This document shows, one piece after another, positions 10,946 to 21,899 of a stretch of 64,000 nucleotides of DNA. The notes under the pieces were generated by a model. That model had not been told where the DNA came from. It searched no databases and saw nothing but the letters and a program-made list of their open reading frames with translations. Position 1 is the stretch's first letter; each line of letters begins with the position of its first letter. The translations under genes and the position numbers were made by a program. The DNA is from Cryptomeria japonica (lineage: Eukaryota; Streptophyta; Pinopsida; Cupressales; Cupressaceae): positions 150,039,744-150,103,743 of the forward strand of contig NC_081407.1 in assembly GCF_030272615.1 (NCBI RefSeq), given 5' to 3'.

Positions 10946-13539
10946 ATTAATAATATATTTTAATATATAGATTTATATATTATAGTATTAATAAATCATG
11001 TTTATTATATATTAATATAACATAGAAAATATTATTGATTTTATTCATTAGAAAAAACTTATTAAAATCGGATTTCCATCTGCTAAAATTGGATATCCAA
11101 TTATATCGGATATTTGATTTTAGTGGATATCCGATTTTTTTGACAAAAATTTAAAATTTTGAAATTTGGCTTGGGATTGCTTCGAGATTTGGCTAGGAAA
11201 TTCCAAGCCAAGAAAGTCAACAAAAAAAACGTGGTTTTGAGTATTCCTTGTTTTTCCAAACTTCGCCTTGGTGACTAACGACTTTTTTTAAACTGAAATT
11301 GATAAAACGAAAATGGATTTTTAAGGACATTCTCAGCTTTCCAACAATATAAGGTTTGTCTTATTTTGACTTTAATAAATAATAATTATTTATTTTTTAA
11401 TTTAATTATGACTAAAGTCCTGATTGATAGGCTAATTGAAAAACACTCATAACTTTCAAACGGTATCACATTTTTTGAATCTGAAACATACGCCACATTC
11501 TATGCTTCCTCTACTATGGGATTAAAAAAAAAATGAATTTCATAAAGTTTAGACCAAGTTAAAGTGGTCAGACGTACGAGTTTTTGAAATTCTTAAAAAG
11601 TGGTAGTAAAAAATTCATAATTAATTATTTACTTCAAAAAAATTACAAAAAAATGTGTCACATCTGAACATGAGTCTACTACTTATATTAAAAATCTTAT
11701 AAAAAAATATATTATAATTTGATTGTGGTTAGGGTGGTCGGACATAAACATACTTCTTATCTTTTTCCTGAAATTTTAGTACTACTACATTGAAATTTCA
11801 AATTTTCGTCAAATAGAACTTTTTTTTTCAAAAAACAACTAGTAGCTTAAAAACTACATTCAATTTTATGCAAATTCTCTTCTTACATATTTTTAAAATA
11901 GTGTTCATAACTTATTCAAATTTTCATGTCAAGTTTCATAACTCTAATTTTTTGAAATTGCATTGTCACTTAAGGGCCTATTTTGGCCCACCATGATCTT
12001 ACACATACCCAAAAAGAGGTATATCATTATCCATATAATGATTAAATTTGTATATACATGTCATTTTAATGGTAAAGGCATTCCCCTACGAGAGGAAACA
12101 ACTTAACTTGCTAGAATAATAACTCTAACTATTAGAATAATAACTCTAACTATTCAAGAAGGGTGCAAGGTGATGAAATTTGTATTAGAACTCACCTGGC
12201 ATTCTTACTACTACCATTTCAACATCAAAAATTGAAAAATCTACTTTGAAAATCCAATAGTCAATTTTGACTAAGGAGAAAGAGTATGTGTAAAATAGGG
12301 TACAAACATCCAAAAAAAAATTATTAGAAGAGAAATGCATTTGAATGGTATTAAAATAGAATAAAAATATGAAACGTGGACTGCTTACAATGATGTCTCC
12401 TTGTCAGCCATGTCTTAGATGATTCACATGTTACACTTAATCTTTTGCATTTTGTATATATGGTTGCTAGTGTGGCTATGGTAAAAACATTTTGATAAAA
12501 TATATTTAACATCTTGATGGAGCTCTACGGAGATGTCTTTCACAAAATTATTAATGGTTATATCCCACTTACAAGTGCTCCTCAACCTCTAGGAAAATGT
12601 CTCTTGCGTGGTGCTAAAAGTTCCTTCACCTCTCTCTTCCTCTCAGAGCTGCTTACCTTCTCATGGGCAGCATTGTGGAAGGAGTGTTTCTACTCAAGGT
12701 ACTAAGACTCATTCAAGCTTCTCCTTTGCCACGACTTACTCTTTAATGTGATCTACCTTTCTAGGACACATTTAAGAAACTTTTAGGTGGCCTATTAGTG
12801 GCACATCTATCTATTTTTATTCTAACAAGTTTCACTCCTTGCTTGTATCTGTGTTGATGTAGCATCACATGATTTGTTGCTTTTTAGATCTAAGAAATAC
12901 ATTTTATTCAATTATGAGTAGTCATCATCAACAATAAAACTTTAAAGTCATAACAATTGATACAATATTATTAAATATATTGAACATTAAATCAACAAAT
13001 ACTATAACAACCATTAAAATACATTCAATAATATATAAATTTAATTGAAACAACATGCACTATTTATTTATTTATTTATTTCTAAAATAAAATTTCCTTC
13101 ATTGACACGACCTTCCAACAAAATATGCCATCAAACTTAGGCCTTAGCAGTAGCATCCCTATAGAGAATGTGTGGGACCATGAAAAGCTCGGGCAGCCAT
13201 AGATACGACTATTGGACTACCTAAAGCTGGCTAGTTAGAGGTGTTCTCTCTATCACACATGAATTGGGATCAACATAACAAACAATAATAAAATCCACAT
13301 GATATAATGGAGATTTGCTCATATTTACTAAGGAACGGATTCAGAGGTGAACAACCTTGCTTTTGGTTTTGACAATTGCCAATCTTCATTTATGTATTTT
13401 AATGCTTTTGCCTCTTGGCTTTCGTGGAGGATTGATTGCATTTCCAAGAGAAATCTTTCATCTATGATTTTCGAGAGCCCTTTTACCTTTTAGTCATGAG
13501 CTCTTGAAGTCAGATTAGTTTAGTCATGTGATGCCAAGT
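10946..13539. other. AT-rich intergenic DNA, no gene seen
   Basis: No recognisable coding sequence on either strand. At 11070-11145 there is a cluster of GGATATCC palindromes in the contexts GGATATCCAATTATATC and GGATATCCGATTTTT. A short direct duplication of AACTATTAGAATAATAACTCT lies near 12112-12155. The small open frame at 12514-12705 has no recognisable domain. The right end is the 3' flank of the first LOR gene. Confidence 0.5.
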
Positions 13540-15446
13540 TCAGATAGAGTCATCTTCTCCACTCATCTGATGGAGAATAACGATCAAAGCCATCATAAAA
13601 GCCTGGTCTATGCCAGCTTTCACTACAACATTGAAAACATCTTTTGACAGCATAACATCTGATGTTGCAAATTTCCTCTTCACCTGAAAAATAGAATGCA
13701 ATTCATTAACTCATTTTTCCTGTCTGCATATGAATGAAGTAGAAATTACAGATAAAGGGCAAAGGCAAGAGTACCTCTGCAACTAAAGTGCCAAGGCCAT
13801 TGTATATACTACAATGTCGCTCACTGTAATTCCCCAAAACTTTATAGTCGGAGTGTTTCTTTCCTCTAGTGGAGCCCACAAACGCCTCTGCAACTTCATT
13901 TTTACTAAACACTGATGATTTGCTCACGCTGAAAATGGGCTTCTGGCCATTGCATGCCTCTCCATGGAATCCATACCAACGGTAGAGAATTCTATAGGCC
14001 TGTCAATAAAAAAAAATAAAAAAAAAAGAGAAAGATTTTAGTTTCTTTAATCTTGTTTTCTTATTGTTGATAATGGGTCATAGAGTTTGATTCAAAAGAA
14101 TCAAAACAGTCAAGAAAAAACTGTAAAATCATTCAGAGTTTGATTTCTAATGATGGATCATAGAGTTTGATTCAAAATGTCAAGATAAATGTACATAGTC
14201 AAATTCAGAAACTACTGTAAAAATTATATGTTATATGTCTGCATGTCCACCATTTTCTTATAAGAACATAATTTGAAAAATAATAATAAAACTTCTACAG
14301 CTATTGACTGGGTTTGATTCTTGAATGATTTTGATAGACTAGATCTTCATGACAAAAAGAGCTTTGGTACAAATGAATGTCTATTCATGTTATAATATGA
14401 CAAGAGTGGAGATGCTGATATCTATGCAACCCCTTGATTTCCAAACAGAAAATGGTTTTACCTTGCGATCCAATGTTAGAGATCAGAGATGTCGAAATCT
14501 ATGTAATCCAGTTGATTTTCAAAACAAAAAATAATTTTACCTTTTAGTATCTATGCAACCCAGTTGATTTCCAAAACAGAAAATAGTTTTACCTTGTGAT
14601 GTAATGTTAAAGAACAGATATGTCGAAATCTATGTAATCTAGTTGATTTTCAAAACAAAAAATGATTTTATCTTTTTGGTATCTATGCAACCCAGTTGAT
14701 TTCCAAAACAGAAAATGGCTTTACTTTGTGATGCAATGTTACAAAGCAGAGAAGCCCATATCAATAAAACAAAAAATAATTTTGGCTTGATACAAAAAGA
14801 AAGATGTTGATATCTGAAAGTGAAGATATCAATATCCATGCAACCCAATTGATTTCCAAAACAAAAAATGGCTTCACCTTGTGCTGCAATGTTAAAGAGC
14901 AAGATGCCTGTAACCTAACTAACTTCCAAAACAAAAAATGATTTTAACTTGCTATGCAATGTTAAAAAGGAGAGATGTATATATTTATGTGACCCAATTG
15001 ATTCCCAGAACCAAAAAAAAAGGGGGATTTACCTGGCGGTACAATGTTAGCAGAGGCTTTCCCAGAGGATCCATGAGAATCAATTTGTTATTTGAACTGA
15101 GACCCCTTCCATCCACCCTGAAAGCGATCTGGCCAGTGCATGAGTTGGTCACAATGAATCCCCCTCCACTGAAAGCAAGAGCCTTCTTTCTCACAGTCAG
15201 AACAGTGAGCGATGAGGAGCAAAACTCTTCACCCAAAACAGGGGAAAATGCAGAGACCTCTGTAGTCTGCACAGAGCTTTCAAAGGGCTCTGATAATTTA
15301 GAGCTGCAAAGAAAGCAAGCTGATGAATTGCTGTGGCGGTGCTCAAGTCTGTCAGCCTCATGTATTGAATCCTCCTCTTCTTCTCTGAGTCTGGGTAAGA
15401 CGATTCGAGAGACAAAAAGATTGAACAGTAAAGATAGTGGCAGCAT
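13540..15446 (-). CDS. LURP-one-related (LOR) protein, gene 1, three exons
   Basis: A plant LOR (DUF567) protein with a tubby-like beta-barrel fold; family members include LURP1, linked to basal defence against oomycetes. The biochemical activity is unknown. Exon 1 is 15446-15033, exon 2 is 13999-13775 and exon 3 is 13683-13540, all joined in phase 0 with GT-AG introns of 1033 and 91 bp. The predicted protein is about 260 residues. The LOR domain starts near residue 80 with LTVRKK, then a G-rich turn, FRVDG, LILMDPLGKPLLTL (exon 1), FSVSKSS, HCSIYNG and LVAEV (exon 2). Exon 3 supplies VKRKFATSDVMLSKDVF and QAFMMALIVILHQM. I chose the start MLPLSL because gene 2 begins the same way; two ATGs lie upstream (see uORFs). 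The 80-residue Cys- and Ser-rich N-terminal extension is long for this family. Intact and likely functional. Confidence 0.88.
14421..14990 (-). repeat. Intronic array of diverged exon 1/intron 1 junction copies
   Basis: Inside intron 1 of LOR gene 1, about eight degenerate units of 50-80 bp repeat the pattern CTATGCAACCCAGTTGATTT, CCAAAACAGAAAATGG, TTTTACCTTG, TGCAATGTTAAAG. The real exon 1 end and donor (14990-15060) is a further unit of the same series. Read on the minus strand, each unit carries a TAACATTG...CAAG|GTAAAA block like the true donor CGCCAG|GTAAAT. Donor-like GT is kept at 14461, 14540, 14592, 14724 and 14877, and lost in the units near 14670 and 14948. Two-unit spacing is about 130 bp. 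Confidence 0.8.
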
Positions 15447-15557
15447 GGCATATAATGTAATTGCTCGATTCAAAGTCTATGAATTCGAATCTCCTGCAAT
15501 ACTGTGATGAGGATGATTTCATCACTACTCTTGCAAAATTGCCTTTGAGAATTTCAT
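15358..15557 (-). other. Two upstream ORFs before LOR gene 1 start
   Basis: The first ATG after the TATA-like box opens a 10-codon frame (15557-15525). The next ATG (15522) opens a 54-codon frame ending at 15358, overlapping the main start at 15446 out of frame. If both lie on the transcript, scanning ribosomes would meet them first. That points to translational control, or to a transcription start further downstream than I assume. Confidence 0.5.
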
Positions 15558-15583
15558 GGTTTTGAAGGAGTAGAGAGCTACTG

Positions 15584-15608
15584 AAACCCTAAAAAGAGGA
15601 AGTATATA
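15584..15608 (-). promoter_or_regulatory. Putative TATA box and telo-box-like element of LOR gene 1
   Basis: On the minus strand AATATATACT (TATA core 15608-15603) is followed at 15592-15584 by TTAGGGTTT (AAACCCTAA on the plus strand). The TATA core is about 157 bp upstream of the chosen ATG. Such telo-box-like elements are common near plant transcription starts; the assignment is by position and motif only. Confidence 0.45.
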
Positions 15609-15609
15609 T

Positions 15610-17512
15610 TCCCTATAGACCTTAACGCGCTAAAAATGGCGTGCGTCCATAGGATTATTCAGGGAAAAAGGGCAATACATGGGGAATTGGGCATTTGTGG
15701 CCGAATCAATTTACGATAAAGCGGGAAAAGCCTTTGGGACTCTCGCCTGGTTATACAAGGAACGCGTATATGCCGAATATCCCATTAAAAAATGCACAGA
15801 GCGACACCGCTAAATGAAAAGCTAAAACAGCCGAATGATCACAATGTGGATCAATATTTTTTTTTATTTTACCGGAACAAATCAGATAGATGGTGGCATT
15901 TTTGTCTTTATAGGGAATTAGAAAGTCAAATTTGACTAAATAGTTATAGAATTGACATTTTTGTTTTTATATAATGAATTAGAAAGTAGTTTTTAGCTAG
16001 ACAGCTAGTATAAAATTACATAAATGTTAGCATCTTTGTTTTTATATAATGAATTACAACAATTTGAGTAAGCACATATCTAAATTAGATAGTCTCTTAT
16101 GAAATAAGCAGCCACATGCAGAAGGATAGGGATAGACAGCATCAAAGTCATCCATAGTCTTTTTTGAACTAAACAGCCACGTGTAGGGGATTGAGTGTGT
16201 CAAAGTCACGTAAGTGTCAAAGCTAACTTGAACACATTTTCGAAGGTTTGAACTTTAATGATCATACATTTATAAGTTGTCTTTAGATGATTGAACAACA
16301 TTCTATTAGTTTTTATGTTAGTGATGAAGTAAGAGATTATGAGTGATTATATCTATAGGAATATAGATCTTATACATCTAATATTGTATCATAAGTTATT
16401 AATTAATATGCTTAGTTGAGATATATTTGGTCTCCATATAAGGACAAGGAGTGAACCTATTTTAAGAATATCATTATGCATAGAGTCTGGTTAAGTTGTA
16501 CAACCACTTTGTAATTTGTGAATTTTAAAAAGATTTCTAGGAGTACCCTCGTAAGTTTTATGGAGTTCAAATAGTACAAGAGTGGGATCATCCCACTCTT
16601 GTTAATGAGTTTAAAATTGTCCACATTTCAATCATAGGTTTGTCTCATTTTCTAAATCAATGTGTTTTGTGGGTCTAACTCTTGAGTTTCATCTCTTCAA
16701 ATTGTATATGCTTTATAGTTTAAGTTACCAACATGAAAATTAAAGAGTGAGATAGGACTAGTTGGCTAAAAAAAGATTTTGTCATTTTGATTTGTATATT
16801 TAAGTGGATCAAACTTAGGCTAAAAAAAGATTTTGTCATTTTGATTTGTATATTTAAGTGGATCAAACTTAGGCTTGCAAGAATCATTGTGCACTCATAA
16901 ATATGACCTAAATTAGATAGCCAAGTTGAACATATGTCCAATAAAATCAGATTATGGACAAACATTAGAATAAAGATCAAATTCAAACATATAAATGAAT
17001 TGGATTGAGATTTAATGCACATTAAAATTATTTGGCTAGACTGTTCAGAAAACAATAACTATACAAAAACATTAAGTCATTAACCTAAATTAAATACAAA
17101 ATCAAATTAAAATACATTTTCGCCTTTACACTTATACTAATGTGTGCATTCATCGCTTGCAAAACAACTTAACCAAAGATACCTATTACCATTTAGGGCA
17201 AAGAGGGCATCTTCTTTACTTAAGTATTAAGTATTGAAGGGCATTTAAAATCTCTAATTACTCACTTAATTTTTTATATTAACTAAGCATGTATCTTTTT
17301 GTTTTGCTATAGAGCTCTTCATACACAGTTTTTCTATAATAAAAAAAAGCCACACAGAAACATTATCCGAGCCCATACACTGGAATAAATAAGTAGGCAA
17401 TTACTGATAATAAGACACTTCTCTCAGACAACTTCTGAACAATTATTTTAAGAAAAGCTCAAAATTTCTCTCAGACTTCTGAACAAATTTTTTTATTAGC
17501 TATTTACCAATT
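15610..17512. other. Intergenic spacer between LOR genes, with a 54-bp tandem duplication
   Basis: Noncoding and AT-rich. At 16764-16871 a 54-bp unit starting GGCTAAAAAAAGATTTTGTC occurs twice in perfect tandem. TATATAATGAATTA occurs twice near 15968 and 16040. The small ORF over the duplication is not supported as a gene. Confidence 0.6.
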
Positions 17513-18782
17513 TCAGACAGAAAATTCATCATTTTCTCCACTAATCTGATGCAGAATCACAATCAAACCCATGATGAAAGCTTGATCAACCCCCATTTTC
17601 ACAACAACACTGAAAACATCTCTGGACAACATGACATCCGATGTAGCAAATTTCCTCTTCACCTGCAAAGATAATGTTCAACCCATAAGTTCAATTAGAT
17701 TCATCATGCTGTTAATCATAAAAACAGTTCATTAAAAAATTTATACTTTCAATATATGTCTAAAAATCATAAAGACCTGTCCTAAGAATAGCCAATTGAT
17801 CATTAAACTATCAATCAACAATAATCTTCTGGTGGTCGTCATGATTCTTGATGTTTTCTGTTTTATATAATTTTTTCCTCGTTTCCTGTATGAACTTGAC
17901 CCTTCCAATTCATAACTCCAATAAAAAAAACATTTACCCTAATCAAAAACAGTAATCTTCTGATAAGAAAAAATACCTCTGCAACTATTGTGGTAGTCCC
18001 ATTGTAGATCTTGCAATAGCGCTCCTTGTAACTCCCTTGCACTGTATAATCAGCCTGCTTCTTTTTTATGTTGGGTCCTAAAAATACCTCCATATCCCCA
18101 CTCTTACTGAATATCAATGGTTTCTTCACACTGAAAATGGGCTCTTGCCCATCATATTTCTCTCCACTGAATCCCCACCAATGGTTGCACATTGCAAAGC
18201 CCTTTTACACAATAAGTCAGTTGAATTACATAAAAAAAGAAAACAAATTGTTTGAACTAAAAATAAACATATCTGCAAAATCTCTTAGCTTATGATACAT
18301 CTAGAAAATGGGTTATTTGAAGATCAAGGAAAAGAAAGCATTTTAAACAATGGTATTACTTTGCGCCGCAATGTAAGCAGAGGTTTGCCCAGAGAATCCA
18401 TAAGAACTAATCTGTTTTTTGAACTGGGTCCCCTGCCTTCCACTCTGAAAACAATCTGACCAGTAGATGATTCTGTCACTGTTAAGCCTCCTTCACTAAA
18501 AACAAGAGGCTTCTTTCTCACAGTCAATATTGTTAGTAATGGTGAACAAAATTCTTTACCCACAACAGGCAAACAGACAATCCTGTCTTTAGATTGCAAA
18601 CTGTATTGCATGGAAGGCAACTGAAATAATTTAGGGTTGCAGAGTAAGCAACTAGATAGATTGTTATGGTCATGGTAGAGTGTGTAATAATCTTTCTCAT
18701 GGGAGTTGAAGGATAAGTTATTCTCTGATGGTGATAGAATGTGAGAGAGGCAGGGGTTGCAGACCAGAGAAAGAGGCAACAT
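17513..18782 (-). CDS. LURP-one-related (LOR) protein, gene 2, three exons
   Basis: Tandem paralogue of gene 1, same strand and same exon plan. Exon 1 is 18782-18360, exon 2 is 18201-17977 (225 bp, identical in length to gene 1) and exon 3 is 17662-17513. Introns of 158 and 314 bp use GT-AG, all in phase 0. The product is about 265 residues. Visible LOR landmarks are LTVRKKPLVF near residue 86, QIVFRVEGRG, LVLMDSLGKPLLTLRRK at the exon 1 end, PIFSVKK, CKIYNG and IVAEV in exon 2, and VKRKFATSDVMLSRDVF with QAFIMGLIVILHQI in exon 3. I chose MLPLSLVCNP as start by homology with gene 1; in-frame ATGs at 18929 and 18845 could extend the N-terminus. Intron 1 ends AAAAG, a purine-rich acceptor. No internal stop was seen, so it is likely functional. 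Confidence 0.87.
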
Positions 18783-19124
18783 GGTGCGATATGTATGTAT
18801 ACAGAGACAAGCTAGATAGCCTGGAAGCTCAGACCATGAATTCATGTGAGTTCTGGTGAAACAAAATGAAAGTAATGCTTTTGACCAAAGATAAGAATAT
18901 GACAGATTGTTCTGAAAAAGTTTAGACATCCAAAGCAAATGAAGCAGCCCTTTGAAGGAAACGAAAAAGATGGCACATAGATTGTCATTACCACTATCTC
19001 ATTCACCATTCATCTGCAAAGCCCTAGTATTGCTGTTAACTTGTAGAAAGTTGAGGATGGGGACAACTGCCTGGAACTTTCCTTTATTTGATAAAAACTT
19101 CTTGGAACTATACTTCTGAATAAA

Positions 19125-19420
19125 GGCAAACATTTATTTAGGATTGCAAATCGATTGATTGTTATGATCATGGTAAAGTGTGTGATAATCTTTCTCATGG
19201 CTGCTTAAGGATAAGCTATTATCTAGTGGTAATAGAGTGTGAGAGAGGCAAATTGGCGTGATAGCCTACCAGCTGACAACATGAAGTCATCCGATTACTT
19301 GCAGAACAATATAAGAATCAATCGTTTCTTTAAAAAAATTATAAAATGGCACTGGTCTGAAAAGTTTAGACAACAAAGCAACTGAAGCCGCCCTCCAAAG
19401 GAAAAGAAAAAGAAAAAAGT
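19125..19420 (-). pseudogene. Decayed third LOR copy (exon 1 5' part and upstream)
   Basis: The stretch TGATTGTTATGATCATGG, GTGTGTGATAATCTTTCTC, AAGGATAAGCTATT and GAGTGTGAGAGAGGCA closely matches gene 2 at about 18655-18760. The match continues beyond the start codon into upstream sequence (CTGAAAAGTTTAGACA, CAACTGAAGC, GCCCT), equivalent to 18910-18955. The LOR core, exon 2 and exon 3 are absent and the start region is deleted. It is a broken duplicate of the 5' part of gene 2. Confidence 0.75.
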
Positions 19421-21690
19421 ACCATCGACCAATAAACTAAAGAAAATCTCAATTTGTTCAGATGAAGACTAGTAGGATGGATAAGTAACATAAATTGTAA
19501 TGAAATGAAGAGCATTGTTTATACATTGTGAATGTATTTAGGGTAAGTATAAGTACATTTTATAATTATTTTATAATTTTTGTATAGGTATTGTAAAAAT
19601 ATGTTAATTTTTAATTTGATTTGTTTAATTTATTATTCAAATTATAGTTTTAGTTTCTAATTTGTAAAAATCAATCATTTTTTTATAATATTTTTTTGGA
19701 CTATATTTAGGTGTAATTTTGATTTATTGACTAGATAATATCATAAATAGTTTGACCTAATTTTAATCTTGTGATCTTCTACTTTGAGCCAACCTTTTTA
19801 GAATCTAGTGATTAACTCATCTTAATGCATGCCAAAAAGTTTGAGTTGAGTAACTAAAGGCTTGTATCATGTGTGTCTTCTAGGTTATTATAAATATCAA
19901 GTGTTATCATGGCTTATCTTAAAAACATTCATACTCCAATTGCATTATCATTTTACTCTAAGAGCATCTAAGAATTGACATATTTGCATACATCATCATT
20001 ATCTATCAATCAGTGTGTATATGTATATAATATCATCCGAAGAGGGTCTTGCCTTGTTGGCAAGGAAGTTATCAAATATTATTTGCATGTAGTAAGCCCC
20101 AATATGCTTTTCAATATAGCTCCTTATTTCAAGTACATTAGTATGTTAGAAATCTATAACAAATGCATAACCAAGATCTCTCTAAGAGAGAGATAAGCTA
20201 TAAAATTATAAATGAAATAAAGAAATTACAAACCCATGATTTCAAGAGATGTGCAAATGTCAAGATAAAAAGATTGCATTAGGAGTTCAAAGAAAAGCTA
20301 CAAAAGAATGACTGCTTACAACAATGCAAGAGTATCTCAAGTCTATAATAGAATGCAAAATGCAAGCTAGGTAGTGAGTTTGTATAGAACTGGGGAGAGC
20401 ATGAAGGTGGAAAATCTAGTCAATAAGGGTGACCACCAATATTAATAAAGTGATCAAAATATTAAATATTTCACCCTTTAAGGATGGGGCTACCTTAAAA
20501 AAAATATCTCCTAGTTATTAATTAATTAAGCTTACTTTATCAATCTAAGAATTCTTAATAAAAATGTAGGAAAAGTTAGGACTAAGTGAAAATAAATATC
20601 CGAATAGAAAAATAAAAACTTACACCAACTTAGTATAGGTCTAGACAAATAAAACTCGTAGGTTGATAGGGGTAGAGGACCTATGTTTGCAAGAAGGATG
20701 CAATAACAACAATAAAGCCAAATCACAAAGATTCATTTGAGGTGACAAAAACTTCACATTAGTTTTTTTTTGTTGCCTAAGTATCAATTACATCATCAAA
20801 TCTAAATTTCATCACATCAATCACAATTTATCAACAATCAAAATTAAAAATTAGTAAATCGTATTAAAATAATCAAGCACCTCTATTTTTCTCTTAGCAT
20901 TTGCATGCTTTCTCTTTGCTCATTAATTTTTTTTCTCTAATTTATTATTCATTATTTAATACATGTAGGAAAAGAAACTAAATAGGCTAAGAGTAATGTG
21001 ATGATAAACTTAGGCTGAATAATTGATAAGAAAAAAATGTAATAATTATGAAAAATATCGAGTAAGATGGGATAATCTAAAATCTTGGTAGATTTTGTAT
21101 TGATTTTCCTTCTTTAAGAGAAAAGTAAAGATGTCATTAGTGAATACTCTTCACATGGGGAAAAAAATCAAAATGATGTGTGAAAAATGGAAAGTTTTGT
21201 AAGTGTAAAAAGAGAAGGTGTTAAAGATAATATGTGTCATAAAACAAACAAAGAATAATTAAAAGAAAAAGGATATCATGTAAGAAGATAAAGAGTCCAT
21301 AAGAAAGAGATGTACAAAAAAATGAGCTTCAAGCAAAAGAGCGCTATAAAAAAATTGAAGGAGAAGATATATGTAATAAACAACAATCATGATGCCATAA
21401 AAGAGTCAAAGAAAAAATTAAAACTAAAAGAAGCTATATATTTGATCAATGTGATGATTTTTAAAAATTCTTCATGATTTTACATAATCCCAAATCTATA
21501 AGAAGACAACATAAAAAGAGATAAGAAATGGAACATAGAAAAAAATGGATTGTTCATGCCCATTTATAGGAACATGAACCATTAAAGGTGAATCTGAGCC
21601 ATCATTTGTATACTTTTTAAGATCATAGAAAATATCATTAATACAACAAAATTAAAGACCGATTAAAATATGATCCGTAAATATAACATG
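19421..21690. other. AT-rich intergenic DNA, no gene seen
   Basis: I found no domain, spliced gene or clear element boundary here. The short ORFs at 19975-20196 and 20532-20726 have no recognisable product and typical noncoding composition. Confidence 0.5.
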
Positions 21691-21712
21691 ATTAAATAGC
21701 AAATAGGTGATA

Positions 21713-21892
21713 ATAAGCCAATATGATTTTCATAAACATCATGTAGTAAGATATCATCCTCATCCTAATTCCATAAGCCAATATGATTTTCATAAACATC
21801 ATGTAGTAAGATATCATCCTCATCCTAATTCCATAAGCCAATATGATTTTCATAAACATCATGTAGTAAGATATCATCCTCTCCTAATTCAT
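21713..21892. repeat. 60-bp tandem repeat, three copies
   Basis: The unit beginning TAAGCCAATATGATTTTCAT recurs at exactly 60-bp spacing. Copies 1 and 2 are identical; copy 3 diverges in its last 20 bp. Because 60 is divisible by three, 20-residue repeats appear open on both strands (21692-21877 minus, 21707-21901 plus). These are artefacts unless expression is shown. Confidence 0.93.
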
Positions 21893-21899
21893 CAACTCT

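Noticed and set aside
14639-14902. ORF with FCFGNQLGC repeats inside LOR gene 1 intron
   Set aside because: It reads across the intronic junction-copy array; the repeated residues come from the repeat, not from a protein domain.
14938-15507. Plus-strand 189-codon ORF opposite LOR exon 1
   Set aside because: It is antisense to a well-supported exon and has no domain.
15584-15592. AAACCCTAA as an interstitial telomere
   Set aside because: A single motif copy near a promoter is a telo-box, not a telomeric repeat array.
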